A DNA stretch of 61,138 bases from an uncultured Lachnospiraceae bacterium (GTDB lineage Bacteria; Bacillota; Clostridia; Lachnospirales; Lachnospiraceae), in contig CAJULP010000099.1 of NCBI GenBank assembly GCA_910587295.1, positions 1 through 61,138 of the forward strand, written 5' to 3'. The notes below the pieces were generated by a model. That model searched no databases. It was not told the origin of the DNA and worked only from the letters and a program-made list of their open reading frames with translations. Within the stretch, counting starts at the first letter, position 1, and every line of letters starts with the position of its first letter. Below are positions 50,474-60,182 of the stretch, one piece after another. The translations under genes and the position numbers were made by a program.

Positions 50474-51535
50474 ATGACGAGAGAAAGTACAAGGGTGATC
50501 CATATAGGGGATAGGGTGATCGGGGGAGGAAACCCGATCCTGATCCAGTCCATGACAAATACAAAAACGGAAGATGTGGAAGCTACGGTAAGGCAGATCC
50601 ATCAGTTGGAAGCGGCGGGCTGTGAGATCATTCGCTGTACTGTGCCGACGATGGAAGCGGCCAGGGCACTTTTTGAGATCAAACGGCAGATTTCGGTTCC
50701 TCTTGTGGCGGATATCCACTTTGACCATAAGATGGCGATTGCCGCCATAGAAAACGGTGCCGATAAGATAAGGATCAATCCCGGGAATATAGGTGGGAAG
50801 GATAAATTAGCGGCAGTTGTAGCGGCGGCAAAAGAAAGAAATATTCCAATCCGCGTGGGAGTAAACAGCGGTTCTCTTGAAAAGGAGCTGGTGGAGAAAT
50901 ATCATGGCGTTACGGCCCAGGGGATAGTAGAAAGCGCTTTGAACAAAGTGCATATGATAGAGGAACTCGGTTATGAAAATATGGTTATCAGCATTAAGTC
51001 TTCTGACGTGCTCATGTGTGTCCGGGCTCACGAGATTCTTGCCGAAAAGACAGACTATCCGCTTCACGTAGGGATTACGGAGGCTGGAACAATCATCAGT
51101 GGAAATATCAAGTCTTCCATAGGGCTTGCCCTGATTTTAAATCAGGGGATTGGGGATACTATCCGCGTATCCCTGACCGGTGACCCGGTGGAGGAAATTA
51201 AGTCGGCAAAATTGATTCTGCGGACTCTGGGGCTTAGAAAGGGAGGAATCGAGGTGATATCCTGTCCGACCTGCGGCCGGACGAAAATTGATCTGATCAG
51301 CCTTGCTAATCAGGTGGAGACTATGGCAGCGAAGTATCCCCTTGATATAAAAGTGGCAGTGATGGGGTGTGCTGTCAATGGCCCGGGAGAAGCAAAAGAA
51401 GCGGATATCGGCATTGCAGGTGGAATTGGGGAAGGGCTTCTTATTAAAAAGGGTGAAATCATAAAAAAAATTCCGGAAGATCAGCTTCTGGCCGTCTTAG
51501 AAGATGAGTTAAAGAACTGGGGCGGGCAGGCCTGA
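50474..51535 (+). CDS. ispG: (E)-4-hydroxy-3-methylbut-2-enyl-diphosphate synthase
   Basis: Iron-sulfur enzyme of the MEP pathway, 353 residues. The N-terminal TIM barrel has GGGNPILIQSMTNTKTEDVE and RINPGNIGGKDKLAAVV. The C-terminal [4Fe-4S] site is seen as CPTCGRTKIDL, with a further cysteine in VAVMGCAVNGPGEAKEADIG. It is bacterial-type. With dxr upstream it supplies isoprenoid precursors to uppS. ATG 50474 after CAGGAGG. Confidence 0.97.
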   Translation: MTRESTRVIHIGDRVIGGGNPILIQSMTNTKTEDVEATVRQIHQLEAAGCEIIRCTVPTMEAARALFEIKRQISVPLVADIHFDHKMAIAAIENGADKIRINPGNIGGKDKLAAVVAAAKERNIPIRVGVNSGSLEKELVEKYHGVTAQGIVESALNKVHMIEELGYENMVISIKSSDVLMCVRAHEILAEKTDYPLHVGITEAGTIISGNIKSSIGLALILNQGIGDTIRVSLTGDPVEEIKSAKLILRTLGLRKGGIEVISCPTCGRTKIDLISLANQVETMAAKYPLDIKVAVMGCAVNGPGEAKEADIGIAGGIGEGLLIKKGEIIKKIPEDQLLAVLEDELKNWGGQA

Positions 51536-51563
51536 TGCCGGAAACAGCAGAGGATATACATAG

Positions 51564-54500
51564 ATGGCGAAGCAATTTTTTGAAGTATTTCCGGCCCTTA
51601 AGCTGGATGCAAAAGTCAGGGATATTTTTGAACAGGTAACAGTGGAAAAGGTCTCTGCAACGAAGCAAAGAGACCTGATCCGCGTTACCATTGTAAGTGA
51701 TTACCTGATTCAGAAGGATATGGTCTTCCGGGTGGAAAAGGATATCAAAAAGCAGCTTTTTGCGGCCCATGAGGTGACGGTAAAGCTTTATGAGAAATTT
51801 CATCTTTCGGAGCAATATAATCCGGAAAAGCTGATGGACGCATATAAAGACAGCATTCTTTTGGAACTTCGTGGCTACAGTCCGATAGAGTACAATCTGT
51901 TTAAGGGTGCTAAAATAGAATTTCCGAGGGAAGGGGAAATGGTTCTCTTAGTTGAGGACTCTGTTCCGGCACGCAGCAAGGCTGATGAATTGAAACGGAT
52001 TTTGGAAAAAATTTTTACGGAGCGGTGCGGCCTTCCGGTTTCCTGTCAGATGGAATACGTAGAAAAGAAAGAAGGCGGCAGGAAAGAAGAAGACGATATC
52101 AAGATTGCCCGTCAGATCCAGGAGATTACGGTAAGGGCGTTTGGAAGCAGCCTGCCCCGGACAAAAGAGGTACCAGAAAATGTGGAAACTGACGGGGCTC
52201 TTGCGGATGCTGCCCGGATGGATCAGGTTTCAGCAAAGGAACCTTTGACAGATACTGTTTTGGCAGGAGGACTTTCCAGGGAAAATAATAACGGGCAGAC
52301 TGGGAAAGTCACCAAACTTCAAAAAGGCGGATCAGGTTCTGGCGGCGAAAAGAAGAATTTCCGAAAAGGGGATCTGGGAAAAGGCGGGCGGAGTGACTTT
52401 AAACGGGCCGTGAAACGTTCCGATAACCCGGATGTGATCTATGGAAGAGATTTTGAAGAGGAAGCAATGCCCATAGAGGATATCATCGGCGAGATGGGCG
52501 AGGTGGTGATCCGAGGGAAGATCATTAATTATGATTCCAGAGAAATCAGGAATGAAAGAACAATCCTGATCTTTGATGTGACGGACTTTACGGATACGAT
52601 GACGATCAAGCTTTTTGCCCGCAATGAGCAGGTTACGGAGCTGACGGAAGGGATTAAAAAAGGCGCTTTTGTAAAGCTTAAGGGTCTGACCACCATTGAT
52701 AAATTTGACAATGAGCTTACTATTGGTTCTCTGGTCGGAGTAAAGAAAATACCGGATTTTACCAGTTCCAGGAGCGATAATAGTGCAAGGAAGCGGGTGG
52801 AGCTTCATTGTCATACAAAGATGAGTGATATGGACGGCGTTTCCGAGGCGAAGGATATTGTGAAGCGTGCCTTTCAGTGGGGCCACCCGGCCATTGCCAT
52901 AACGGATCATGGAGTGGTGCAGGCGTTCCCGGATGCTAACCATGTATGGGAAGACCTTTGGAAAGCAGAAAAGGGAAAACGAAAGGAAGCGGGGGATGGG
53001 AACCCTGACAAGCAGAATTTCTTTAAGATCATCTATGGCATGGAGGCTTATCTTGTAGATGATTTGCATGAGATTGTGACCGGGGAGTGTGGACAGGATT
53101 TTGATGTGGATTTTGTGGTGTTTGATATCGAGACCACCGGATTTTCCCCGGTGAAAAACCGGATCATTGAGATTGGGGCGGTGAAGGTCTCCGGCGGACA
53201 GATTAGTGGCCGTTTTTCCTCTTTTGTGAACCCGGACGTTCCCATTCCTTTTGAGATAGAAAAGCTTACAGGAATCAATGACGCCATGGTCATTGATGCT
53301 CCTTTTATTGAGACGGTGCTGCCAGATTTTTTGGCATTTTGCGGCGATGCCGTGCTGGTTGCCCACAACGCAAATTTTGACATGAGCTTTATCATGGAAA
53401 ATGCTCAGCGTCAGGGGATCAAACGGGAGTTTACTTATGTGGATACGGTAGGGATTGCAAGGATACTCCTTCCCAATCAGGCGAAGCATACGTTAGACGC
53501 AGTGGCAAAATCTATGAATGTTTCTCTGGAAAACCATCACCGTGCGGTGGATGATGCGGAAGCAACGGCAGAGATTTTTGTGAAGTTTATTCCGAAGCTT
53601 AAAGAAGCGGGGGCGGATACTTTAGCGAAGCTAAATAAAATGGGGGAAGCCAGTCCGGATATTATTAAAAGACTTCCTTCTTACCATGCAATCATTCTTG
53701 CTAAGAATAATATCGGCAGGGAAAATCTCTATACCCTTGTCTCCGAGTCACACCTTACTTATTACAGCAAAAGGCCCCGGGTGCCTAAAAGCCTTCTGTT
53801 AAAGCACAGGGAAGGTCTGATCTTGGGCAGCGCCTGTGAGGCAGGGGAGCTTTACCGGGCACTTTTGGACGGGAAGCCGGAGCTAGAAATAGCTAGGCTT
53901 GTGAACTTTTATGATTATTTGGAGATACAGCCCTTAGGGAATAACAAATTCATGATCGAATCGGAACGGATATCCGAGATCAACAGTATGGAAGATATCA
54001 AGGATATGAACCGGAGGATTGTGGAATTGGGGGAAGAATTTAATAAACCGGTAGTGGCTACCTGCGATGTGCATTTCATAGACCCGGAAGATGAGGTGTA
54101 CCGGCGGATCATTATGGCAGGGAAAGGGTTTGCGGATGCAGAAGACCAGGCACCGTTATATTTTCGGACCACGGAGGAAATGCTGGAGGAATTTTCTTAT
54201 CTTGGGAGTGATAAGGCGGAAGAAGTGGTGATCACCAATACCAATAAGATTGCGGATCAGATTGACGTGATGGCGCCAGTGCGGCCGGATAAATGCCCGC
54301 CGGTGATTCCGGAAAGTGACAAGACCCTTAAGGAAATCTGTTATAGTAAGGCACATGAACTGTATGGGGAAGAGCTGCCGCCCATTGTTAAAGAGCGTCT
54401 GGAAAAGGAACTTCATTCCATTATAGGGAATGGTTTTGCCGTGATGTATATCATTGCTCAAAAACTGGTGTGGAAGTCGGTGGAGGACGGCTACCTGGTG

Positions 54501-56192
54501 GGATCGCGTGGTTCGGTGGGCTCTTCGCTGGTGGCTTTTATGGCAGGGATCACGGAAGTAAATTCCTTAAGTGCCCATTATCGATGCCCTAAATGCAGAT
54601 ACTATGATTTTGATTCCCCGGAGGTAAGGGCTTTTTCGGGGAATGCGGGCTGCGATATGCCGGATAAGGAGTGTCCGGTATGCGGCGCGCCCCTTATCAA
54701 AGACGGGTTTGATATCCCGTTTGAGACCTTTCTTGGGTTTAAAGGGGACAAGGAGCCGGATATCGACCTGAACTTTTCCGGTGAATACCAGAGTAAAGCT
54801 CATAAATATACGGAAGTGATCTTTGGCGCAGGGCAGACATACCGTGCAGGAACTATAGCGACCCTGGCGGATAAGACTGCTTTCGGTTATGTGAAGAATT
54901 ATTATGAGGAGCGGGGAAACCGGAAGCGTACATGCGAGATCAATCGGATCGTAGGGGGATGCACCGGGATCAGGAGAAGTACCGGACAGCATCCGGGAGG
55001 AATTATAGTTCTTCCGGTAGGGGAAGATATCAATTCCTTTACTCCGGTACAGCATCCGGCTAATGATATGACAACGGATATTGTGACCACTCATTTTGAT
55101 TATCACTCCATTGACCACAACCTGTTAAAGCTGGATATTCTCGGGCACGATGACCCGACCATGATCCGTATGCTGCAGGATCTGACAGGCATTGACCCTA
55201 CAAAGATACCGTTAGATGATAAAGGGGTCATGTCTTTATTCCAGAATACATCCGCTCTTGGGATCACGCCGGAGCAGATTGACGGCTGCCCCCTGGGGTC
55301 TTTGGGAATACCGGAGTTTGGAACAGAGTTTGTCATCCAAATGCTTCTTGACACCAAACCCCAGAGTTTGTCTGACCTGATTCGAATTTCCGGACTTGGA
55401 CATGGTACGGATGTGTGGCTTGGGAATGCCCAGACATTGATTGCGGAGGGGAAAGCTAATATCTCCGGCTGCATCTGCTGCCGTGATGATATTATGATCT
55501 ATCTGATCCACAAAGGGGTAGACAGCGCTCTTTCTTTTACCATTATGGAGAGTGTGCGTAAAGGGAAAGGATTAAAGGAGGAGTGGGAGAAGGAAATGAC
55601 CGCCCACGATGTGCCGGATTGGTATATCTGGTCCTGTAAAAAGATCAAATACATGTTCCCGAAAGCCCATGCGGCGGCTTATGTGATGATGGCCTGGCGG
55701 ATTGCTTATTGTAAGATCAACTATCCCCTTGCTTATTATGCCTCTTACTTTTCCATCCGGGCATCGGCATTTTCTTATGAGCTGATGTGCCAGGGGCAGC
55801 ACCATTTGGAAAATGTGATGGCGGATTATAAGAGGAGGGCGGACGTTTTGTCTAAAAAGGAACAGGACTCCTTTAAAGATATGAAGATTGTGCAGGAAAT
55901 GTATGCCAGAGGATTTGATTTTGTTCCGATTGATATTTTTTCTGCCCATTCCAGAAACTTTCAGATTGTTGATGGCAAACTGATGCCTTCTCTAAACAGT
56001 ATTGACGGGTTGGGAGAAAAGGCGGCGGATGCCATAGTGGAGGCGGCGAAAGATGGCCCGTTCCTTTCCAAGGACGATTTCAGGCAAAGGACGAAAACTT
56101 CTAAGACCGTGGTGGATATGATGGACAATCTAAACCTTTTAGGGAATTTGCCGGAGTCTAACCAGATCAGTTTGTTTGATTTTGTGTCGTGA
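51564..56192 (+). CDS. polC: DNA polymerase III PolC (Gram-positive type alpha subunit with exonuclease)
   Basis: Replicative polymerase of 1542 residues, longer than the usual 1440. In order: N-terminal domain I/II, a Lys/Gly/Asn-rich linker (about 190-290, with GGSGSGGEKKNFRKG), an OB-fold (about 305-400), a PHP domain (VELHCHTKMSDMDG, about 413) interrupted by a DnaQ-like 3'-5' exonuclease (FVVFDIETTGFSP ... HRAVDDAEATAEIF), then the palm with zinc site (CPKC, CPVC) and catalytic acidic motif GDKEPDIDLNF, finger and duplex-binding domains. The extra length is in the linker. It starts 28 bases after ispG. Confidence 0.97.
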   Translation: MAKQFFEVFPALKLDAKVRDIFEQVTVEKVSATKQRDLIRVTIVSDYLIQKDMVFRVEKDIKKQLFAAHEVTVKLYEKFHLSEQYNPEKLMDAYKDSILLELRGYSPIEYNLFKGAKIEFPREGEMVLLVEDSVPARSKADELKRILEKIFTERCGLPVSCQMEYVEKKEGGRKEEDDIKIARQIQEITVRAFGSSLPRTKEVPENVETDGALADAARMDQVSAKEPLTDTVLAGGLSRENNNGQTGKVTKLQKGGSGSGGEKKNFRKGDLGKGGRSDFKRAVKRSDNPDVIYGRDFEEEAMPIEDIIGEMGEVVIRGKIINYDSREIRNERTILIFDVTDFTDTMTIKLFARNEQVTELTEGIKKGAFVKLKGLTTIDKFDNELTIGSLVGVKKIPDFTSSRSDNSARKRVELHCHTKMSDMDGVSEAKDIVKRAFQWGHPAIAITDHGVVQAFPDANHVWEDLWKAEKGKRKEAGDGNPDKQNFFKIIYGMEAYLVDDLHEIVTGECGQDFDVDFVVFDIETTGFSPVKNRIIEIGAVKVSGGQISGRFSSFVNPDVPIPFEIEKLTGINDAMVIDAPFIETVLPDFLAFCGDAVLVAHNANFDMSFIMENAQRQGIKREFTYVDTVGIARILLPNQAKHTLDAVAKSMNVSLENHHRAVDDAEATAEIFVKFIPKLKEAGADTLAKLNKMGEASPDIIKRLPSYHAIILAKNNIGRENLYTLVSESHLTYYSKRPRVPKSLLLKHREGLILGSACEAGELYRALLDGKPELEIARLVNFYDYLEIQPLGNNKFMIESERISEINSMEDIKDMNRRIVELGEEFNKPVVATCDVHFIDPEDEVYRRIIMAGKGFADAEDQAPLYFRTTEEMLEEFSYLGSDKAEEVVITNTNKIADQIDVMAPVRPDKCPPVIPESDKTLKEICYSKAHELYGEELPPIVKERLEKELHSIIGNGFAVMYIIAQKLVWKSVEDGYLVGSRGSVGSSLVAFMAGITEVNSLSAHYRCPKCRYYDFDSPEVRAFSGNAGCDMPDKECPVCGAPLIKDGFDIPFETFLGFKGDKEPDIDLNFSGEYQSKAHKYTEVIFGAGQTYRAGTIATLADKTAFGYVKNYYEERGNRKRTCEINRIVGGCTGIRRSTGQHPGGIIVLPVGEDINSFTPVQHPANDMTTDIVTTHFDYHSIDHNLLKLDILGHDDPTMIRMLQDLTGIDPTKIPLDDKGVMSLFQNTSALGITPEQIDGCPLGSLGIPEFGTEFVIQMLLDTKPQSLSDLIRISGLGHGTDVWLGNAQTLIAEGKANISGCICCRDDIMIYLIHKGVDSALSFTIMESVRKGKGLKEEWEKEMTAHDVPDWYIWSCKKIKYMFPKAHAAAYVMMAWRIAYCKINYPLAYYASYFSIRASAFSYELMCQGQHHLENVMADYKRRADVLSKKEQDSFKDMKIVQEMYARGFDFVPIDIFSAHSRNFQIVDGKLMPSLNSIDGLGEKAADAIVEAAKDGPFLSKDDFRQRTKTSKTVVDMMDNLNLLGNLPESNQISLFDFVS

Positions 56193-56750
56193 GGAAAGAA
56201 GAGAGAAGGATATACCGATTTGTAATATGCGATGATGAATCAGCGGATTTGCTTTATATACGAAGCAGGGTCAGCGAGTGGGCCAAAACGCAATGTCTGG
56301 AAGTGGATGTGGAAGAGTTTCCATTGGTATATGGATGCAAAATGGTGTATGCTGTTCCTCCCGCTTATGGAAGATCCGAAAGTTCAGGACAGGCAGGAGA
56401 AGCTTTTGACAGGGAAAGGGTGTTGGAATGCCTGCAAAAAGCAGGGATTGCGGAAATGACGGAAAAACTGCCAAAAGGGATCGATACCAATATAGGAAAA
56501 GATTTTGAGGAGGACGGGATATGGATTTCCGGTAGCGGAGTATGAAATCTATTCAAAGTTCAATGAGATCGTGGGAGACCGGACCGCGGTCTATATCATC
56601 CACAGACTTTCTTCCTGCCGGTTTTGCGATGAGATACTGGTCTTCCATGAAGGGAAAATGATCCAGCAGGGAAGCCATGAAGAGCTTTTGGCAAAGCCGG
56701 AAGGAAAATATGCGCAGCTTTGGGATGCACAGGCAAAATATTATACATGA
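56189..56750 (+). pseudogene. composite relic: response regulator start plus ABC exporter fragments
   Basis: The first about 40 codons (from GTG 56189) encode a receiver domain start, RFVICDDESADLLYIRSRVS, of AgrA/LytTR type, then lose the domain. In another frame at about 56360-56400 the text LPLMEDPKVQDRQEKLL matches a permease loop of an ABC exporter. At about 56400-56520 the frame encodes an ATPase region, DRERVLECLQKAGIAEMTEK and PKGIDTNIGKDFEEDGI, up to the signature motif. After a deletion of the Walker B part the frame at 56540-56750 gives EYEIYSKFNEIVGDRTAVYI and HRLSSCRFCDEILVFHEGKM, the D-loop/H-loop end. At least two deletions and frame changes make it non-functional. The GTG overlaps the polC stop. 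Confidence 0.8.
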
Positions 56751-56764
56751 AATCGAAAATCCCA

Positions 56765-56792
56765 TTGAAAAAAATCCTGTTTTGTGTATAAT
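56765..56792 (+). promoter_or_regulatory. sigma-A promoter for the ABC-F gene
   Basis: TTGAAA at 56765-56770, a 16-base spacer and a perfect TATAAT at 56787-56792. The start codon of the ABC-F gene is 47 bases beyond. Confidence 0.75.
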
Positions 56793-56839
56793 GATATGGA
56801 CGGCGCAAAAAAGGATTTATGAGATAAGAGGATTGAAAC

Positions 56840-58477
56840 ATGATCAGTGCAAACAATGTGACTTACCGTGTAGGGAAGAAAGCTTTATTTGAGGATGTAA
56901 ACATTAAATTTACGGAAGGGAACTGCTACGGGCTTATCGGTGCAAACGGTGCAGGGAAATCCACCTTCTTAAAGATTTTATCCGGTCAGTTAGAAACCAC
57001 CAAGGGGGATATTGTGATCACCCCGGGGCAGCGCCTTTCCGTGTTGGAACAGGATCATTTTAAATATGACACTTATTCTGTGATGGATACGGTCATCATG
57101 GGTAATGAGCGGCTTTATCAGATTATGAAGGAAAAGGACGCCATTTATGCCAAGGAAGATTTCACGGACGAGGACGGGATAAGGGCCAGTGAGCTGGAAG
57201 GGGAATTTGCGGAGATGGACGGCTGGGAAGCGGAGTCCAACGCTGCAATGCTTTTAAACGGCTTGGGAATTGATACCGCTCTCCATTACAGTGAGATGAA
57301 AGATTTAAGCGGTAATGAAAAAGTGAAGGTGCTTCTTGCCAAGGCTCTGTTCGGAAATCCGGATATCATGCTTTTGGATGAGCCTACCAACCATTTGGAT
57401 TTAGACGCTATTGCATGGCTGGAAGAGTTTTTGATCAATTTTGAAAATACGGTGATCGTGGTATCCCATGATCGTTACTTTTTAAATAAGGTATGTACTC
57501 ATACGGCGGACATCGACTATGGCAAGATCCAGCTTTATGCAGGGAACTATGATTTCTGGTACGAATCCAGCCAGCTTTTGATCAGGCAGATGAAGGAAGC
57601 TAATAAAAAGAAGGAAGAAAAGATCAAGGAACTGCAGGAATTTATTTCCCGTTTCTCGGCAAATGCTTCCAAGTCAAAACAGGCTACTTCCAGAAAGAGA
57701 GCACTTGAGAAAATCGAGCTGGACGAGATCAAGCCTTCAAGCAGGAAGTACCCTTATATTGATTTTCGGCCGGAACGTGAAATTGGGAATGAGGTGCTGA
57801 CGGTAGAAGGGATTTCAAAGACCATAAATGGCGAAAAGGTTTTGGACAATGTGTCTTTTATTTTAGGGCATAATGATAAGGCAGCCTTTGTGGGCAGTAA
57901 TGAATTTGCAAAGACCACCCTGTTCCAGATACTCATGGGAGAGATGGAGCCGGATGAAGGAACTTATAAATGGGGTGTGACCACTTCTCAGGCATATTTC
58001 CCCAAGGACAGCACGACGGAATTTGACAGTGACCTGACCATTGCGGACTGGCTCACCGGCTATTCTCCGGTTAAGGACGTGACTTATGTGCGCGGTTTTC
58101 TTGGCAGGATGTTGTTTGCCGGCGAAGACGGTGTGAAAAAGGTAAAGGTGCTTTCTGGTGGTGAGAAGGTACGCTGTCTGCTATCTAAAATGATGATCAG
58201 CGGCGCAAACTGCCTGATACTGGATGAGCCTACCAACCATCTGGACATGGAAGCGATCACGGCTTTGAACAATGGTCTGATCAAGTTCCCGGGGGTGGCG
58301 GTTTTTGCCTGCCATGACCATCAATTTGTCCAGACCACAGCAAATAGAATTATGGAAATTCTGCCTGACGGTACGCTGATTGACAAGATCACCACTTACG
58401 ATGAATATCTGGAAAGCGATGAAATGGCAAGGAAGCGTACTGTTTACACAAAACAAGCCGGAGAAGATGATAATTAA
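56840..58477 (+). CDS. ABC-F family ATPase (ribosome-associated, YbiT-like)
   Basis: Soluble protein of 545 residues with two ABC domains and no membrane helices, the ABC-F architecture that acts on ribosomes. The first domain has Walker A GANGAGKSTFLK, signature LSGNEKVKVLL and Walker B IMLLDEPTNHLDLDA. A charged linker (KKKEEKIKELQEFISRF, about 250-275) follows, then the second domain. Its Walker A is GSNEFAKTTL, lacking the usual central Gly, while LSGGEKVRCLL and LDEPTNHLDMEA are present. The first-domain LSGNE and the altered second P-loop are traits of the YbiT-like subgroup as I recall it. Not a clear resistance factor. Confidence 0.93.
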   Translation: MISANNVTYRVGKKALFEDVNIKFTEGNCYGLIGANGAGKSTFLKILSGQLETTKGDIVITPGQRLSVLEQDHFKYDTYSVMDTVIMGNERLYQIMKEKDAIYAKEDFTDEDGIRASELEGEFAEMDGWEAESNAAMLLNGLGIDTALHYSEMKDLSGNEKVKVLLAKALFGNPDIMLLDEPTNHLDLDAIAWLEEFLINFENTVIVVSHDRYFLNKVCTHTADIDYGKIQLYAGNYDFWYESSQLLIRQMKEANKKKEEKIKELQEFISRFSANASKSKQATSRKRALEKIELDEIKPSSRKYPYIDFRPEREIGNEVLTVEGISKTINGEKVLDNVSFILGHNDKAAFVGSNEFAKTTLFQILMGEMEPDEGTYKWGVTTSQAYFPKDSTTEFDSDLTIADWLTGYSPVKDVTYVRGFLGRMLFAGEDGVKKVKVLSGGEKVRCLLSKMMISGANCLILDEPTNHLDMEAITALNNGLIKFPGVAVFACHDHQFVQTTANRIMEILPDGTLIDKITTYDEYLESDEMARKRTVYTKQAGEDDN

Positions 58478-58479
58478 TT

Positions 58480-60159
58480 ATGGACAGGATAGATTTACAC
58501 ACCCATTCTAATAAATCTGACGGAAGCTTATCCCCTGCCGAGCTGGTACGCCATGCAGCCGGTCAGGGGCTTTTGGCCATTGCCCTTACGGACCACGATA
58601 CCACGGAAGGTATTGACGAGGCCATGGAAGAGGCAGAAAAACTGAATATTGAATTGATTCCGGGGATTGAATTTTCTACCGAATATGAGGGGAAAGATAT
58701 CCATATCGTAGGCCTTTATATTGATCATCACAGCGAGTATTTTAAGCGGCGTTTGGTCAATTTTGTCAACGGGAGGACGATCCGCAATAAGGAAATGTGC
58801 CGCAGGCTGACGGAACACGGTATGCCGGTGGAATATGAGGAGCTGGCGGCGGAGTATCCGGACTGTGTGATCACCCGTTCCCATTTTGCGGGATATTTGC
58901 TTCGCCATGGTTATGTGAAAAGCAGGAAGGAAGCGTTTGACCGCTATATCGGTGACGGATGTTCCTGCTTTGTACCAAGAAAAAAGATCACTCCCATGCG
59001 GGCAGTGGAAATCATTTTGAAGGCAGGCGGTTTCCCGGTACTTGCCCACCCAGTGCTTTACGGGATGAAAAAGGAATGTTTGGAGCGGCTGGTGGTCCGC
59101 TTAAAAGCTATGGGTCTGCAGGGGATAGAGGTGCTTTACAGCACTTATGCGGCGTCTGATGAGAGGGATATGCGCCGTCTTGCTGCAAAGTATGATCTGT
59201 GCGTCTGCGGGGGATCGGATTTTCACGGGAAGGCGAAGCCGGGGCTGGAACTTGGCACAGGCTATGGAAATCTTTTTGTGCCGGAAAAGATACTGTGGCG
59301 TATCAAAGAAAGAAGAGAGTGGATGAAAGACCATCCGGAAGAATTGCGCCCTCAGAAGATCTTGTTTACCGATTTGGACGGCACGCTGCTTGATGGCAAA
59401 AAGCAGATCAGTGATTATACAAGGAAGGTTTTGGCGGACTGGACGGCGGCAGGGCACAAGCTGGTCTTGTGTTCCGGCAGGGATATCAACAGCGTGGCAA
59501 ATGTGAAGGAATACCTTAAGCTGCCGGATCAGAGTATGTACCTGATCGGCTATAACGGTGGGGAGATTTTTGATTGTGAAAAAAAGGAGACTTTGTACCG
59601 GGTAACGGTTTCCATCCCTCAGGTGCGCCATATTATGGAAGTAGCAGGCGAATACCGGATCCACTGTCATGCGTATACTTCTACCCATATCGTATCCCCG
59701 GCGGATAATGAGCAGTTTCGGTTTTATCGCAGGGTGATCAAAACGCCGGTAATCTACAGTGAGGATGTGACTGCGGTAATGACGGAAGGCAGCGGTAAGT
59801 GTATTGCCGTGGAAATTAAGGATCATGACAGGCTGGAAGCGTTCCGGCAGGCTGTTTTGCCTTGGGCGGAAGAAGAAGGGGTCACGGTACTTTATTCCAA
59901 TCCCAATTATCTGGAATTTATCCCAGCCGGTTCCGGGAAGGGTGCTTCTGTGTTAAAGCTTTGTGAGATCCTTGGCATTGATCCCTGCTTCAGCGTGGCG
60001 GCGGGGGATGAACAGAACGATCTTTCCATGATCGAAGCTTCCGGTATGGGGATTGCAATGGTAAACGGGAATGAGCAGGTTAAAATGGCAGCTACCGTCA
60101 TTACGCAGGCGGATAACGATCATGACGGGCTGGCAAAGGCACTGGTGGATCTGATATGA
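58480..60159 (+). CDS. PHP-domain phosphoesterase fused to a Cof-type HAD phosphatase
   Basis: A 559-residue fusion. Residues 1-285 form a PHP domain with DLHTHSNKSDGSLSPAEL (metal His 7 and 9), ALTDHDTTEGI, PGIEFSTE, LAHPVLYG and GGSDFHG, like TrpH/YciV 3',5'-nucleotidase or RNase AM enzymes. Residues about 292-559 form a HAD hydrolase with FTDLDGTLLDG (nucleophile D298, acid D300), LVLCSGRD and VAAGDEQNDLSMIEASGMGI, as in Cof/YidA-like sugar phosphatases. It starts two bases after the ABC-F stop, so they form an operon. The substrates of each half are unknown. Confidence 0.92.
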   Translation: MDRIDLHTHSNKSDGSLSPAELVRHAAGQGLLAIALTDHDTTEGIDEAMEEAEKLNIELIPGIEFSTEYEGKDIHIVGLYIDHHSEYFKRRLVNFVNGRTIRNKEMCRRLTEHGMPVEYEELAAEYPDCVITRSHFAGYLLRHGYVKSRKEAFDRYIGDGCSCFVPRKKITPMRAVEIILKAGGFPVLAHPVLYGMKKECLERLVVRLKAMGLQGIEVLYSTYAASDERDMRRLAAKYDLCVCGGSDFHGKAKPGLELGTGYGNLFVPEKILWRIKERREWMKDHPEELRPQKILFTDLDGTLLDGKKQISDYTRKVLADWTAAGHKLVLCSGRDINSVANVKEYLKLPDQSMYLIGYNGGEIFDCEKKETLYRVTVSIPQVRHIMEVAGEYRIHCHAYTSTHIVSPADNEQFRFYRRVIKTPVIYSEDVTAVMTEGSGKCIAVEIKDHDRLEAFRQAVLPWAEEEGVTVLYSNPNYLEFIPAGSGKGASVLKLCEILGIDPCFSVAAGDEQNDLSMIEASGMGIAMVNGNEQVKMAATVITQADNDHDGLAKALVDLI

Positions 60160-60182
60160 TGCTGTAAAAGAAATCCCGGCTC

